Origin: Anaerolineales bacterium
GTDB lineage: Bacteria; Chloroflexota; Anaerolineae; Anaerolineales; JABWBV01
Reading direction: 5' to 3'
Length of the DNA stretch: 64,000 bases
Assembly: GCA_020634875.1 (NCBI GenBank)
Contig: JACKAX010000010.1
Location: forward strand, 41,653-105,652
The notes under the pieces were generated by a model. That model worked only from the letters and a program-made list of their open reading frames with translations, was not told the DNA's origin and did no database searches. Below, in pieces: positions 34,594 through 42,742 of this stretch. The position numbers and the translations under genes are program-made. The stretch's first letter is position 1. The number at the start of each line of letters is the position of its first letter.

Positions 34594-36483
34594 ATGCTGT
34601 TTTCAACCATTCCTGAAGACCCTTCCCGATTTATCCCCCTTAGTTTAGTGCTTGTGCTCGCCTTTTTTGTCCCGATCATTCTTTCTCGTTTCCGCGGGTT
34701 GCCGGTGGTTGTCGGTGAGATTATCGCGGGGGTGATCTTTGGCCCATCTTTGCTTGGCCTGATCAGCGATGGCCCGATCCTGACTTTTATGTCCGATATC
34801 GGCCTCGCGTTTTTGATGTTTTTAGCGGGGCTGGAGATAGATTTCAATGTCATCTTTCCGAAAAAGCTACAGGGCAAGCGTACCCCCATGCCAGGGCAAG
34901 AGACCTCGACTCCGCCAGTGCAGGTGGTTCCGCTCTCACTCGGAATTTACTTGGGGACATTGCTTCTGGCTCTGCCGGGTGCATGGCTTCTGAAGACCTG
35001 GGGGATGACAGGAGACATTTGGATGTTGATTTTTGTCCTCAGTGCGACTTCACTAGGCGTTCTTTTGCCAGTGCTCAAGGAGCGGGACTTGATGCGCCAT
35101 ACCTATGGACGAGTCATCTTCATCACCGCAATGTTAGCGGATTTCATCACGGTTTTGGCTTTAACTTTTTATTTGATCACCCTCGATCATGGTTTCAGTC
35201 CACGCGTGTTTTCCATTGGTTTGCTGTTTATTGCCTTTCTCTTGATTTATCAATTTGGCCCGGGCTTTGTGCGGACACCTTCCGTTCAGCGGTTTTTTGA
35301 AGAACTTTCCCGCGCAACCGTACAAATTAAAGTGCGGGGGGCCATCGCCATCTTGATATTGTTCGTCGTGATGGCAGAGTTTGTCGGGGCGGAGTTGATT
35401 TTGGGGGCGTTTTTGGCTGGCATGATCATTTCTCTGCTCAAAGGGCCGGAAGATGAAGGGCTGGTGCATAAACTGGAAGCGTTCGGGTTTGGCTTTTTCA
35501 TCCCAGTCTTTTTTATCCTGGTAGGGGTAGATTTGGATGTACGTGCTTTGTTGGATGCGCCTGAAAGTTTGCTGTTCCTGCCCGTTTTGTTGGCGATATC
35601 TTTATCCGTCAAAATCCTGCCGATGCTGATAGCGAAAAAGTACTTTTCGTGGCGGGAAATTCTCGGGGGTGGGATTTTGCTCAATACCCATCTTTCGCTA
35701 GAAGTGGCAGTTGCGGTCATTGGATTGCGTTTGGGGCTGTTTGACCCCGCAACGAACACCACTATCATTTTGTTTGCCATCCTCAGCGTGATTCTGATGC
35801 CGCTGTTATTCGGAAGTATTTTGCCGCATGTGCCGCACAAGGTTACTCGCTTCACCCTCATCGCAGGGGCCAGCGACTTGGGTTTGCTGGTTGCCGAACA
35901 GTTGCGTGCACATGGGGATCAGGTCAGGTTTGTGGATGAAGACTCTATACGTTTACAAAAAGCAGTCGCGAAGGGGTTTGAGGGGGTGAACGGGAATTTC
36001 CTCACCCGAGCAGAACTTGACCCTTCCCAAGTTGTTTCCGCACTCGTTTTGGGAGGGGACGACCAACAAAATCTGGATGTCGCGTGCAGAGTGCAAGCCC
36101 TCGGCGTGACCAACATCATCGCCCTGGTTCGTACACCCGATATGCTCCCAGAATTTCAGCGGGTTGGCATTAAACCCTTTACCCCCGCCGTCCAGCACGC
36201 GATGATGCTCTCGATGATGACCCGGAATGCCGATGTGCTTTCGATGCTGACCTCTACCCAAGACCAGCGCGATAGTTGGGAAGTTATTTTGAATAACCCG
36301 GCGGTGGTGGGAACCCAACTGCGCGATTTGCACCTCCCCGGGGATTTGCTGATCCTCTCGATTCACCGGGACGGCGAATTTCTGATCCCGCGCGGCGGCA
36401 CACATTTGGAACTTCATGATCGTCTGTCTTTGGTTGGGGATGTGGAGGCGTTGAAGGAGATGCGCGCGTTGCTCGAAGGGTAA
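34594..36483 (+). CDS. KefB-type cation:proton antiporter with RCK/TrkA domains (second copy)
   Basis: A 629-residue CPA2 antiporter: about 12 helices (residues 10-400, with VVVGEIIAGVIFGPSLLG and IGLAFLMFLAGLEIDF), a TrkA-N-like domain (FTLIAGASDLGLLVAEQL) and a TrkA-C domain ending near LHDRLSLVGDVEAL. It is similar in order to the protein at 23519 but diverged in the membrane part. Again the TrkA-N P-loop is non-standard (GASDLG). SD TAGGAG lies 8 bases before ATG 34594. The two antiporters flank and point at the two giant secreted genes from either side. A short hairpin terminator follows. Confidence 0.9.
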   Translation: MLFSTIPEDPSRFIPLSLVLVLAFFVPIILSRFRGLPVVVGEIIAGVIFGPSLLGLISDGPILTFMSDIGLAFLMFLAGLEIDFNVIFPKKLQGKRTPMPGQETSTPPVQVVPLSLGIYLGTLLLALPGAWLLKTWGMTGDIWMLIFVLSATSLGVLLPVLKERDLMRHTYGRVIFITAMLADFITVLALTFYLITLDHGFSPRVFSIGLLFIAFLLIYQFGPGFVRTPSVQRFFEELSRATVQIKVRGAIAILILFVVMAEFVGAELILGAFLAGMIISLLKGPEDEGLVHKLEAFGFGFFIPVFFILVGVDLDVRALLDAPESLLFLPVLLAISLSVKILPMLIAKKYFSWREILGGGILLNTHLSLEVAVAVIGLRLGLFDPATNTTIILFAILSVILMPLLFGSILPHVPHKVTRFTLIAGASDLGLLVAEQLRAHGDQVRFVDEDSIRLQKAVAKGFEGVNGNFLTRAELDPSQVVSALVLGGDDQQNLDVACRVQALGVTNIIALVRTPDMLPEFQRVGIKPFTPAVQHAMMLSMMTRNADVLSMLTSTQDQRDSWEVILNNPAVVGTQLRDLHLPGDLLILSIHRDGEFLIPRGGTHLELHDRLSLVGDVEALKEMRALLEG

Positions 36484-36523
36484 AACCCACACCCCCACCC
36501 CCTCATAAAATCAACTATAATCC

Positions 36524-36552
36524 ATTGCGCTCCACAGAGCGCAATTTTTTTA
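36524..36552 (+). terminator. Intrinsic terminator after the second antiporter
   Basis: ATTGCGCT (36524-36531) pairs with AGCGCAAT (36538-36545) and runs into T6. A TATAAT at 36516-36521 just before it could be a -10 for the next gene, but no -35 is seen. Confidence 0.8.
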
Positions 36553-36570
36553 TTCCCCCGGAATAACTCC

Positions 36571-37230
36571 ATGCCCCATACCAAAGCCTGCTTCGTAGAT
36601 GAATCTCCCCCCTTGCTCGCCCGCGAACATCCCAACCAGTGGATGACCTGCCGCACGGCCTGTGACGAACACCGCTCCCTCGCCCTCCTCCCCGACGGGG
36701 AAAATCTCTTCGCCTTCCTCGCCCGCCGGGCAGATAAAACCTTCCCCTTTGAAGGCAGTGGGTTCAACTACCTGATCAACCCGGTCACCCTCAAAGGCAT
36801 TCGTTCCTGGTGCGACTTCCATTTTGAAACCCCCGTCATCTACGAAGAAATCTTTCCCTCCACCACGTACTTTGACTTTTTCGTCCAACACATTGAAGAG
36901 ATCCAACCTTTTTTTTACCTCTTCTGCCAGACCTACGAAAAGCTCCAGGAATCGGGTAGCTTTTTCAACACCATCCTTGCCATCCGCAAAGAAAATCCCA
37001 CTACCGAAAAATACCTGAACGACCTCATCAACATGTGGACCCTTCAGGAATCCCTCCACAACGAGCTTAAAGCGCGCCGCCTCTCCTGGCTCGAATCCCC
37101 CGACCAGGCTCATGAACTCTTCTTTACCGTGTACGAACGTCTCAACGAAGAAACCGTTCTTGCGAACGTTGTTAACGACATGCTGGAACGTCTCCTTGAG
37201 CTTGGAAAAGTCCGTTTTGCCCACCTCTAA
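36571..37230 (+). CDS. Conserved-looking hypothetical protein (helical)
   Basis: A 219-residue protein, not recognised. It contains no membrane helix and no signal peptide; the second half looks alpha-helical (NDLINMWTLQESLHNELK, ANVVNDMLERLLELGK). Cys8, Cys27, Cys31 and several Trp/His are scattered, without a metal motif. It sits two bases before the aldo/keto reductase gene (TAACC-ATG), so it is probably co-transcribed and may be functionally tied to it. Codon usage is C-rich, like the next gene. Confidence 0.65.
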   Translation: MPHTKACFVDESPPLLAREHPNQWMTCRTACDEHRSLALLPDGENLFAFLARRADKTFPFEGSGFNYLINPVTLKGIRSWCDFHFETPVIYEEIFPSTTYFDFFVQHIEEIQPFFYLFCQTYEKLQESGSFFNTILAIRKENPTTEKYLNDLINMWTLQESLHNELKARRLSWLESPDQAHELFFTVYERLNEETVLANVVNDMLERLLELGKVRFAHL

Positions 37231-37232
37231 CC

Positions 37233-38225
37233 ATGAACCTTTACCCCCTCGCCAACACTGATCTTAAAGTCTCCCGCCTTGCCTATGGGTGCATGAAACT
37301 TGGCGGGAACTGGACCCCCGCTCCCGCCGCCGATGAAGAAAAACATCACGCCGCCCACCTCATCGAAACCGCCCTCGAACAAGGCATCAACTTCTTTGAC
37401 CACGCCGATATTTATACCCGGGGCAAATCTGAATCCGTCTTTGGCGAAATCCTCACCGCCTCCCCAGGCCTCCGGGAAACGATCATCCTCCAATCCAAAT
37501 GTGGCATCCGCTTCCCCGATGACCCCACCCCCGGCGTCCCCGCCCGCTACGACTTCAGCTACGCCCACATCCTCCTCTCCGTAGATAACATCCTCGCCCG
37601 CCTTCAAACCGAATACCTCGACATCCTCCTCCTCCACCGCCCCGACCCGCTCATGGAACCCGAAGAAGTCGCCCACGCCTTCGACGAACTCCACGCCTCC
37701 GGCAAAGTCCGCCACTTCGGCGTCAGCAACCACACCGCCGGACAAATCGCCCTCCTCCAAAAATATCTCAATCAACCCCTCGTCGCGAATCAGGTCGAAC
37801 TCAACCTCCTCCACTCCGGCCTGATCTCCGAAGGCATCCTCGCCAACCAACGTGACGTCCCTCACACCGCCGCGATGGGCACCCTCGATTACTGCCGCTT
37901 GCACGGAATCATGATCCAGGCGTGGGCACCCGTCGCGGGCGGAAGCCTGATCGATCCCCGCCCGGACGCCGACACTGACGTACAGCGTGACCCCGCGGCC
38001 CAACGTGCCGCCGCCCTCATTGCCCGCCTCGCTGCCGAAAAAAGTACCACGCGAGAGGCTATTGCCCTCGCATGGCTCCTTCGTCACCCCGCGGGCATCC
38101 AGCCCATCATCGGCACGACTAACCGAGACCGTCTCATTGCCAGTTGTGCTGCCGACACTGTCGCACTCAGCCGCGAAGAGTGGTATGCCCTTCTCGTCGC
38201 CGCCCGCGGGAAACCGGTGCCTTAA
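37233..38225 (+). CDS. Aldo/keto reductase (YdhF-like)
   Basis: A 330-residue NADPH-dependent oxidoreductase with a TIM-barrel fold. The catalytic tetrad is visible: Asp in NFFDHADIY, Tyr in the same block, Lys in IILQSKCGI and His in ILLLHRPDP. The substrate-specifying WAPVAGGSLI and the final IIGTTNRDRL cofactor loop match the YdhF-like branch. The natural substrate is unknown. The stop precedes a strong bidirectional terminator. Confidence 0.93.
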   Translation: MNLYPLANTDLKVSRLAYGCMKLGGNWTPAPAADEEKHHAAHLIETALEQGINFFDHADIYTRGKSESVFGEILTASPGLRETIILQSKCGIRFPDDPTPGVPARYDFSYAHILLSVDNILARLQTEYLDILLLHRPDPLMEPEEVAHAFDELHASGKVRHFGVSNHTAGQIALLQKYLNQPLVANQVELNLLHSGLISEGILANQRDVPHTAAMGTLDYCRLHGIMIQAWAPVAGGSLIDPRPDADTDVQRDPAAQRAAALIARLAAEKSTTREAIALAWLLRHPAGIQPIIGTTNRDRLIASCAADTVALSREEWYALLVAARGKPVP

Positions 38226-38244
38226 TTCAGGATATGTGTCTTAC

Positions 38245-38280
38245 AAAAAAAGGATGGCGAGAAACGCCATCCTTTTTTTT
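38245..38280. terminator. Bidirectional terminator
   Basis: AAAAAGGATGGCG and CGCCATCCTTTTT (13-bp stem, 4-5 base loop) with flanking A and T runs, between convergent genes. Confidence 0.92.
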
Positions 38281-38286
38281 CGGCAA

Positions 38287-38814
38287 TTAACCTGCTACGT
38301 AATCTTCCATCTGCACATCAATCCTTCCCTGATAAACCCCCACCTGCGGAACGTAGAAAAACATCCGCGAGTTATCCTTCCCAAACCACGTTCGGATCAT
38401 TGCCTCATCCCACAGTTCTGCCGTTTGCCGGAGCGCTTCCGGCCCAAAGGGAAGGCTGATCCGTTCTTCGTTGAGAATGTAAGTGACAATTGTCCAGGCT
38501 GGGTCGAGCCGTTCGATGGGAATATTGAAACGGGGTTTTTCGTGCAAGTACGTTCCCGGGATTTGGCGAAAATCTATGGGGGTGATGAAAATGCCGGAGT
38601 TGGGGTAGGGTTTTTGAAGCACGGGTTCCGCGATCATGGCATACAAATTCTTATAAAAACCAGGGATGTGCATCTCTAATTGCTTCCATCGTTCGCTTTC
38701 AGGGAAGTCGCTCAATGGACGAATCCCCTGCGTCAGAAAAGATTCCAGTGCGCCTTCATCGGGGTTGAAAAGATAGTGATAGAGGTGGGTTGTGGAACAA
38801 ACTTGGCTGGGCAT
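38287..38814 (-). CDS. Hypothetical protein
   Basis: A 175-residue soluble protein with no recognised domain. The start is the ATG at 38814 because GGAG (38821-38824) is 6 bases upstream; the ATG at 38826 has no SD. It contains LFNPDEGALESFLTQGIRPL and ITPIDFRQIPG. Phrases such as LFNPDEGALESF are reminiscent of ADP-ribosyl/RES-type or PARP-like folds (H-x-T...), but I cannot support that. It is downstream of, and on the same strand as, the channel-like and methyltransferase genes. Confidence 0.55.
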   Translation of the reverse strand: MPSQVCSTTHLYHYLFNPDEGALESFLTQGIRPLSDFPESERWKQLEMHIPGFYKNLYAMIAEPVLQKPYPNSGIFITPIDFRQIPGTYLHEKPRFNIPIERLDPAWTIVTYILNEERISLPFGPEALRQTAELWDEAMIRTWFGKDNSRMFFYVPQVGVYQGRIDVQMEDYVAG

Positions 38815-38832
38815 TAATTTCTCCATAAATGA

Positions 38833-39897
38833 TTATGTGCGCGTTGGCAACAGCTTTGCCCTGTCACTGGACCAGGGAGAAGGCGGGGCAAGGGTGATCG
38901 CCGCGATGGATAACAATACATCTTCGTAATTCACACGCCATCCAGCAAAATCTTTGTAGGCCTGATCCCGATCGGTTTTGAGAGGCAAGCCTTGTGCTTC
39001 TAATTGGGCACACGCGGCATCAAACTCTTCGCGAGAAATTTGGATGGCCGCGCCGTATACGGGCACAGGCTCGTAGGAAAACCCGAAGAAATCGGCGATG
39101 CTGCGGAGGGCGAGGTATCCCGCGCGGATACATAACGCCGCACGGGGTTCGCGGGGCACGTCCAATGTTGAAAGGAGTAGCGCGGCGGAGTCCAGCACCG
39201 CGGCGGATGCAGTGACCCAGGAGCGGTGCGGTTTGGGAGAACGGAAAAAGTTCAGCGGGCCGAAGGTGGTTTGGGCTTCCTCAATTTCCGCGAACCAGAT
39301 TTCCCATTGTGTGTAAACTTCTTCGAGATAGGCAATGCCTTTGAGCCGGTGCATTCGGGCGATGATTTCCACTGCGATTGGCGGGGAACCTGCGTAAACT
39401 TCAAGGCGAGCGACCAGATTTTCCCGGCGGGAGAAGGCGGCGTACATGGTGGGAAGGTAGGCGATGAGCAGGGCGATCAGGATTAGGCCGATGATCGCTT
39501 CGAGGAAGGCAAGCAGGGTTTGTCCGAAGGTGGTTACGGGGGCAAACCCCAACGTGAGAAGCGATGACCCGCTTAACACAAACGCCTCGTACATTGGGCG
39601 CACACCGAGTGCCCAAAACATCCCCATAAATCCGATGGTGACAAGCGTCAGCCAAACGACGGGAATGATGAGCAAGGTGACGGGCGTGTACATGGCGAGA
39701 ATACCTTCTCGTTCTTCATCGGTTTTAGCCCATTTAATTCGTAATTCGAAGAATTGCCAGATTTTGTGAAAAATCACCCGCGTAAGCCATACGTTATCCC
39801 CGCGTGGGAGAACGAAGGAGCGAATGGCGGCATTAAGGGTGTAAAAAACAAGCCATGTGCCAAAACCGAAAACGAGGACGTTAAGGAGGGTATTCAT
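38833..39897 (-). CDS. Ion-channel-like membrane protein
   Basis: A 354-residue protein with about five hydrophobic helices in the first 155 residues, then a long soluble C-terminus. Between two helices is SGSSLLTLGFAPVTTFGQT, which sits where a two-helix K+ channel keeps its selectivity filter (T-x-G-Y-G-D), but reads TLGFAP, without Gly-Asp. It is therefore either a non-selective relative or not a channel. It follows the methyltransferase by 3 bases, suggesting co-translation. Confidence 0.6.
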   Translation of the reverse strand: MNTLLNVLVFGFGTWLVFYTLNAAIRSFVLPRGDNVWLTRVIFHKIWQFFELRIKWAKTDEEREGILAMYTPVTLLIIPVVWLTLVTIGFMGMFWALGVRPMYEAFVLSGSSLLTLGFAPVTTFGQTLLAFLEAIIGLILIALLIAYLPTMYAAFSRRENLVARLEVYAGSPPIAVEIIARMHRLKGIAYLEEVYTQWEIWFAEIEEAQTTFGPLNFFRSPKPHRSWVTASAAVLDSAALLLSTLDVPREPRAALCIRAGYLALRSIADFFGFSYEPVPVYGAAIQISREEFDAACAQLEAQGLPLKTDRDQAYKDFAGWRVNYEDVLLSIAAITLAPPSPWSSDRAKLLPTRT

Positions 39898-39900
39898 AGG

Positions 39901-40698
39901 CTATTTCACGGCGACAAACATTCCACTGTTCTTTTGTACGTGAATACTTCCGTCGCGGGTAAGGCGGCCTTCGATGTCAGCGCGGAGGGTGGCAAGTTTT
40001 TGAGGGGTAACTTTGGTGTCGCGCATGGCGGACATGGAGAGGATGTAGGCTACGAGGGGGTCACTGTCTGTGATGGCGAGGCTGTCTGGGTATTGACGCA
40101 TTTCTACGGAACTGAAGAAGGGGGCGATTTGGGCCTCGCCATTTTCGAGGGTGAAAGCGTTGTTGGTGTGGCCCAGTGCCCAACTGGGGTCGAACTCGCG
40201 CATGATTTCAAAAATCTCCCGGATGTGATGCGCGCCCAGGGTGACGGCAAAAAAGCATCCGCCTGGTTTGAGGACGCGGGCGATTTCGGCGAGGGCGCGC
40301 GGGCGGTCGGGGACGTGATAGAGCATGTAGTGGGCCATGACAAAATCGAAAGACGCGTCGGGATAGGGAATCGCCTGGGCATCTACCTGCTCGAAGGTAA
40401 AGTTCGGATGACCGGCCAGGGCCTGTTGGGCAGCGGTGACCATGCCAGGCGAGAAATCAGTGAGCGTGACCCGCCATCCCGCGGAAATCCGGGTTAGGCT
40501 ATCCTGCCATAGGGTTGCAGGCCCGCATCCCAGTTCGAGCAAGGAGCAGTTTTCGGGCATGGCAAATTGATCGAACATCCACCTATGAATCCCATAGGGA
40601 TTGGTACTGAAGAGATCGTGCAGGCGGATGCGGGCATTCAAGTTGGAGGCATCTTTATATTGTTGGGTGAGGAGGTATTGAGTGTCTTGCAGGTTCAT
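39901..40698 (-). CDS. Class I SAM-dependent methyltransferase
   Basis: A 265-residue methyltransferase with motif I LLELGCGPATLW, ATPYPD-like ID acidic site QAIPYPDASFD, and MAHYMLYHVPDRPRAL. This is the UbiE/Methyltransf_11 layout, with an N-terminal LTQQYKDASNLNARIRLHDL. Substrate not identified. It is first in a three-gene minus-strand run (methyltransferase, channel-like, hypothetical). Confidence 0.85.
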   Translation of the reverse strand: MNLQDTQYLLTQQYKDASNLNARIRLHDLFSTNPYGIHRWMFDQFAMPENCSLLELGCGPATLWQDSLTRISAGWRVTLTDFSPGMVTAAQQALAGHPNFTFEQVDAQAIPYPDASFDFVMAHYMLYHVPDRPRALAEIARVLKPGGCFFAVTLGAHHIREIFEIMREFDPSWALGHTNNAFTLENGEAQIAPFFSSVEMRQYPDSLAITDSDPLVAYILSMSAMRDTKVTPQKLATLRADIEGRLTRDGSIHVQKNSGMFVAVK

Positions 40699-40710
40699 AG
40701 GATTGAGATT

Positions 40711-40804
40711 GAAAAACCGAGTTTTTTCCTGAAGGCGTTTCTTGCACGTAAATGTGCATTAAAAGCAGGGATGTCCTGCTTGGAAAGTAAAAACTCGGTT
40801 TTTC
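40711..40804. repeat. AACCGAGTTTTT cloverleaf-like palindrome
   Basis: Outer arms GAAAAACCGAGTTTTTT (40711-40727) and AAAAACTCGGTTTTTC (40789-40804) enclose two inner hairpins: TGCAC...GTGCA (about 40744-40759) and AAGCAGG-GATGT-CCTGCTT (about 40763-40781). It can fold as a three-way junction. It lies upstream of the methyltransferase start. Confidence 0.75.
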
Positions 40805-40829
40805 TTCCAGGTATGGGACTTGGTTTAAT

Positions 40830-40866
40830 AAAAAAGATGGGCGGGAAACGTACCCGCCCATCTTTT
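40830..40866 (-). terminator. Terminator of the MBL operon
   Basis: AAAAGATGGGCGGG and CCCGCCCATCTTTT, 14-bp stem with a 7-base loop; the plus-strand A run gives the U tail on the minus strand. It lies just after the stop codon at 40881. Confidence 0.85.
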
Positions 40867-40880
40867 CTGGTGTTTTGGGG

Positions 40881-41183
40881 CTAGATTTGAAAGCCACTGC
40901 GAGCTTTGACAATTTTGTAGTTGAAACCCTCAACATAATCCAGCAATTCCTGGGTCAGGCTTTGCCAGTCGTCCGAGGTCAGCACGTGCTCCAGGTCAGG
41001 CAAGGTGTTCATTAGGGCCGTGGCCATAATCTGGGGTTGATTGCCGTAATAGGTGTACCATGCGTCATTGGGCTGGAGGCCTAGTTTGGACATGCGGGGT
41101 ATCCATTCACGAACGACAAATTCAAAATATTCTTGCTCACGCCCGGGAAGAATATCCCAGGTCATTAAGAGTTTGACTGTCAT
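40881..41183 (-). CDS. Small hypothetical protein, dimeric alpha/beta-barrel-like
   Basis: A 100-residue protein of the size and pattern of stress-responsive dimeric barrel proteins (KLLMTWDILPGREQEYFEF, then NDAWYTYYGNQPQIMATAL). No catalytic residue is seen. It overlaps the metallo-beta-lactamase-fold gene by four bases, so it is translated with it and probably acts in the same process. Confidence 0.65.
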   Translation of the reverse strand: MTVKLLMTWDILPGREQEYFEFVVREWIPRMSKLGLQPNDAWYTYYGNQPQIMATALMNTLPDLEHVLTSDDWQSLTQELLDYVEGFNYKIVKARSGFQI

Positions 41184-41830
41184 GAGCCCTCCTTTTGGTG
41201 ATAATCCAGAACGACCACCCGCGTTTCTTCAGGAATAGAACCGGGGGTGACTTTGAGTGAGGGGAGTGGTTCAATGTCACTCAATCCCATCTCTTGCAGG
41301 AATTTGTTAAGGGGAGACAGGTTCAGATGGTCGTCTGGGGTTTTATAATGCATGGGAATGACAATGCCCGGTTCGAGCAGGCTGATGACTTCCGCCGCTT
41401 TGGCCGGAGTCAATCCACCTCCACCCCCGACAGGCACCAGCGCCACGTTCACCGTGCCGAGCGCCTCGACTTCTGCCTGTGTCAGTTCTCGTTTGAGATC
41501 GCCCAAATGGGCCACGGTGACCCCATCGTAATCAAAAACATATAAGGTGTTTTTTCCGTTGCCATCCTGTTTTTTACTGGAAGTTTGTACGGCTGTGATA
41601 AACACGCCGCCGATTTCAAATTCGCCTGCCCCGGTCAGGACATGTGTTTGCCCCTTCACGCCGGAGAGAAAGTTGTGGCCCGGTGCGTCATGGCTGATGG
41701 TCACGATGTCCGCGCGTAATTTCAAAGGTTCATACCCAATTGCACTGTCGTCAAAAGGATCTGTAACAACCGTTGCCATGCCCCGCTCCGTTAATCGAAA
41801 ACAAGATAAACCAAACCAGCTAATTTGCAT
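41180..41830 (-). CDS. Metallo-beta-lactamase-fold protein (metal-dependent hydrolase-like)
   Basis: A 216-residue MBL-fold protein beginning QISWFGLSCFRL, as in the UPF0173/RomA-type group, with a GAGEFEIGGVFITAV strand pair and VIPMHYKT at the end. The metal-binding H-x-H-x-D-H motif reads HDAPGH: the first and last His remain, but the second His and the Asp are gone. Asp in HLGDLKRE and a late His are kept. It may bind one metal or none. The next gene overlaps it by four bases. Confidence 0.8.
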   Translation of the reverse strand: MQISWFGLSCFRLTERGMATVVTDPFDDSAIGYEPLKLRADIVTISHDAPGHNFLSGVKGQTHVLTGAGEFEIGGVFITAVQTSSKKQDGNGKNTLYVFDYDGVTVAHLGDLKRELTQAEVEALGTVNVALVPVGGGGGLTPAKAAEVISLLEPGIVIPMHYKTPDDHLNLSPLNKFLQEMGLSDIEPLPSLKVTPGSIPEETRVVVLDYHQKEGS

Positions 41831-41969
41831 AACACTCCTTGCGTTTTTCGCCCAATTCAGGGAAAGGTACGCGGTTTTGAAAAGTCAAAGATTGCCTGGA
41901 TTATATCATCAATGCCCTTGAGATTCCCGGATGCAGACGGCACGCGGGGAAATGAATATAGAGATCATA

Positions 41970-41975
41970 TATAAT
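41970..41975 (+). promoter_or_regulatory. -10 element (TATAAT) directly before a start codon
   Basis: A perfect TATAAT is 8 bases before the ATG at 41984, so transcription would start at or next to the ATG and give a leaderless mRNA. No -35 box is seen. Confidence 0.45.
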
Positions 41976-41983
41976 GCACCCTT

Positions 41984-42742
41984 ATGGCATTTGCACCTCA
42001 TTCCTCTGCAACCCCAGGGGCGAAGGTGAATTTTCCCGAGACCGGGAAGGGCACCTTTGGGCTGCCGCCCGGCCCTTCTCGCCAATATCGCCTCGCTCAA
42101 GCGGATGATTACTACGGCCTCCCGCGGGCGCGGTTTCCCTGGCAGCCGCCTGTCACGTTCAACGTCCGTGCCCGCGCCTCCCACGTGGCTATCCCTGGCA
42201 CCTGGGGCTTTGGCCTGTGGAACGATCCGATGAGCCTGTCTCTGGGCTTTGGCAGCGCTCGCAAATTCCCCGCTCTGCCAAACGCGGTCTGGTACTTCTT
42301 CGCCTCTTCGGAAAACGCCCTCTCCCTCCGGGATGATCTGCCTTCCCACGGCGCACTGGCCGCGACCTTTTGCGCCCCGAACCTCCCCGCGTGGTTGCTC
42401 GCCTCCGGCGGGTTAGCCCTCCCCTTACTTTTCTTCCGCCCCCTCGCACGCGTGCTCCGCCGCCTCACCGCAAAGGTAGTGCAACAAGACGCGGTCGCGT
42501 TGCCCCTCGACCCAACCAAATGGCATACTTACGCCTTTACCTGGATGCGGGAGCGGGTAACGTTCGAGGTGGATGGTGCTCAGGTGCTGGACACCTCCAT
42601 CTCCCCTCGCGGGCCGTTGGGGTTGGTGATCTGGGTGGATAATCAGTTCGCCGCGTGGCAACCCGATGGGGCGTTGCAATGGGGGGTGTTGGAGGGGAAA
42701 ACAGCTTACGAAATACAAATTGAGGACTTAAACATCACATGA
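41984..42742 (+). CDS. Concanavalin-like (LamG/GH16-like) domain protein
   Basis: A 252-residue protein built mostly of beta strands with the look of a concanavalin-A/LamG sandwich: VTFNVRARASHVAIPGTWGF, WHTYAFTWMRERVTFEVDG and SPRGPLGLVIWVDNQFA. The F-x-V-D-G-x-x-V strand and the W-x-D hairpin are typical. A hydrophobic helix (LPAWLLASGGLALPLLFF, about 135-152) interrupts the sandwich. I see no catalytic E-x-D-x-E. It may read glycans near the glycosyltransferase gene it overlaps by four bases. Confidence 0.65.
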   Translation: MAFAPHSSATPGAKVNFPETGKGTFGLPPGPSRQYRLAQADDYYGLPRARFPWQPPVTFNVRARASHVAIPGTWGFGLWNDPMSLSLGFGSARKFPALPNAVWYFFASSENALSLRDDLPSHGALAATFCAPNLPAWLLASGGLALPLLFFRPLARVLRRLTAKVVQQDAVALPLDPTKWHTYAFTWMRERVTFEVDGAQVLDTSISPRGPLGLVIWVDNQFAAWQPDGALQWGVLEGKTAYEIQIEDLNIT

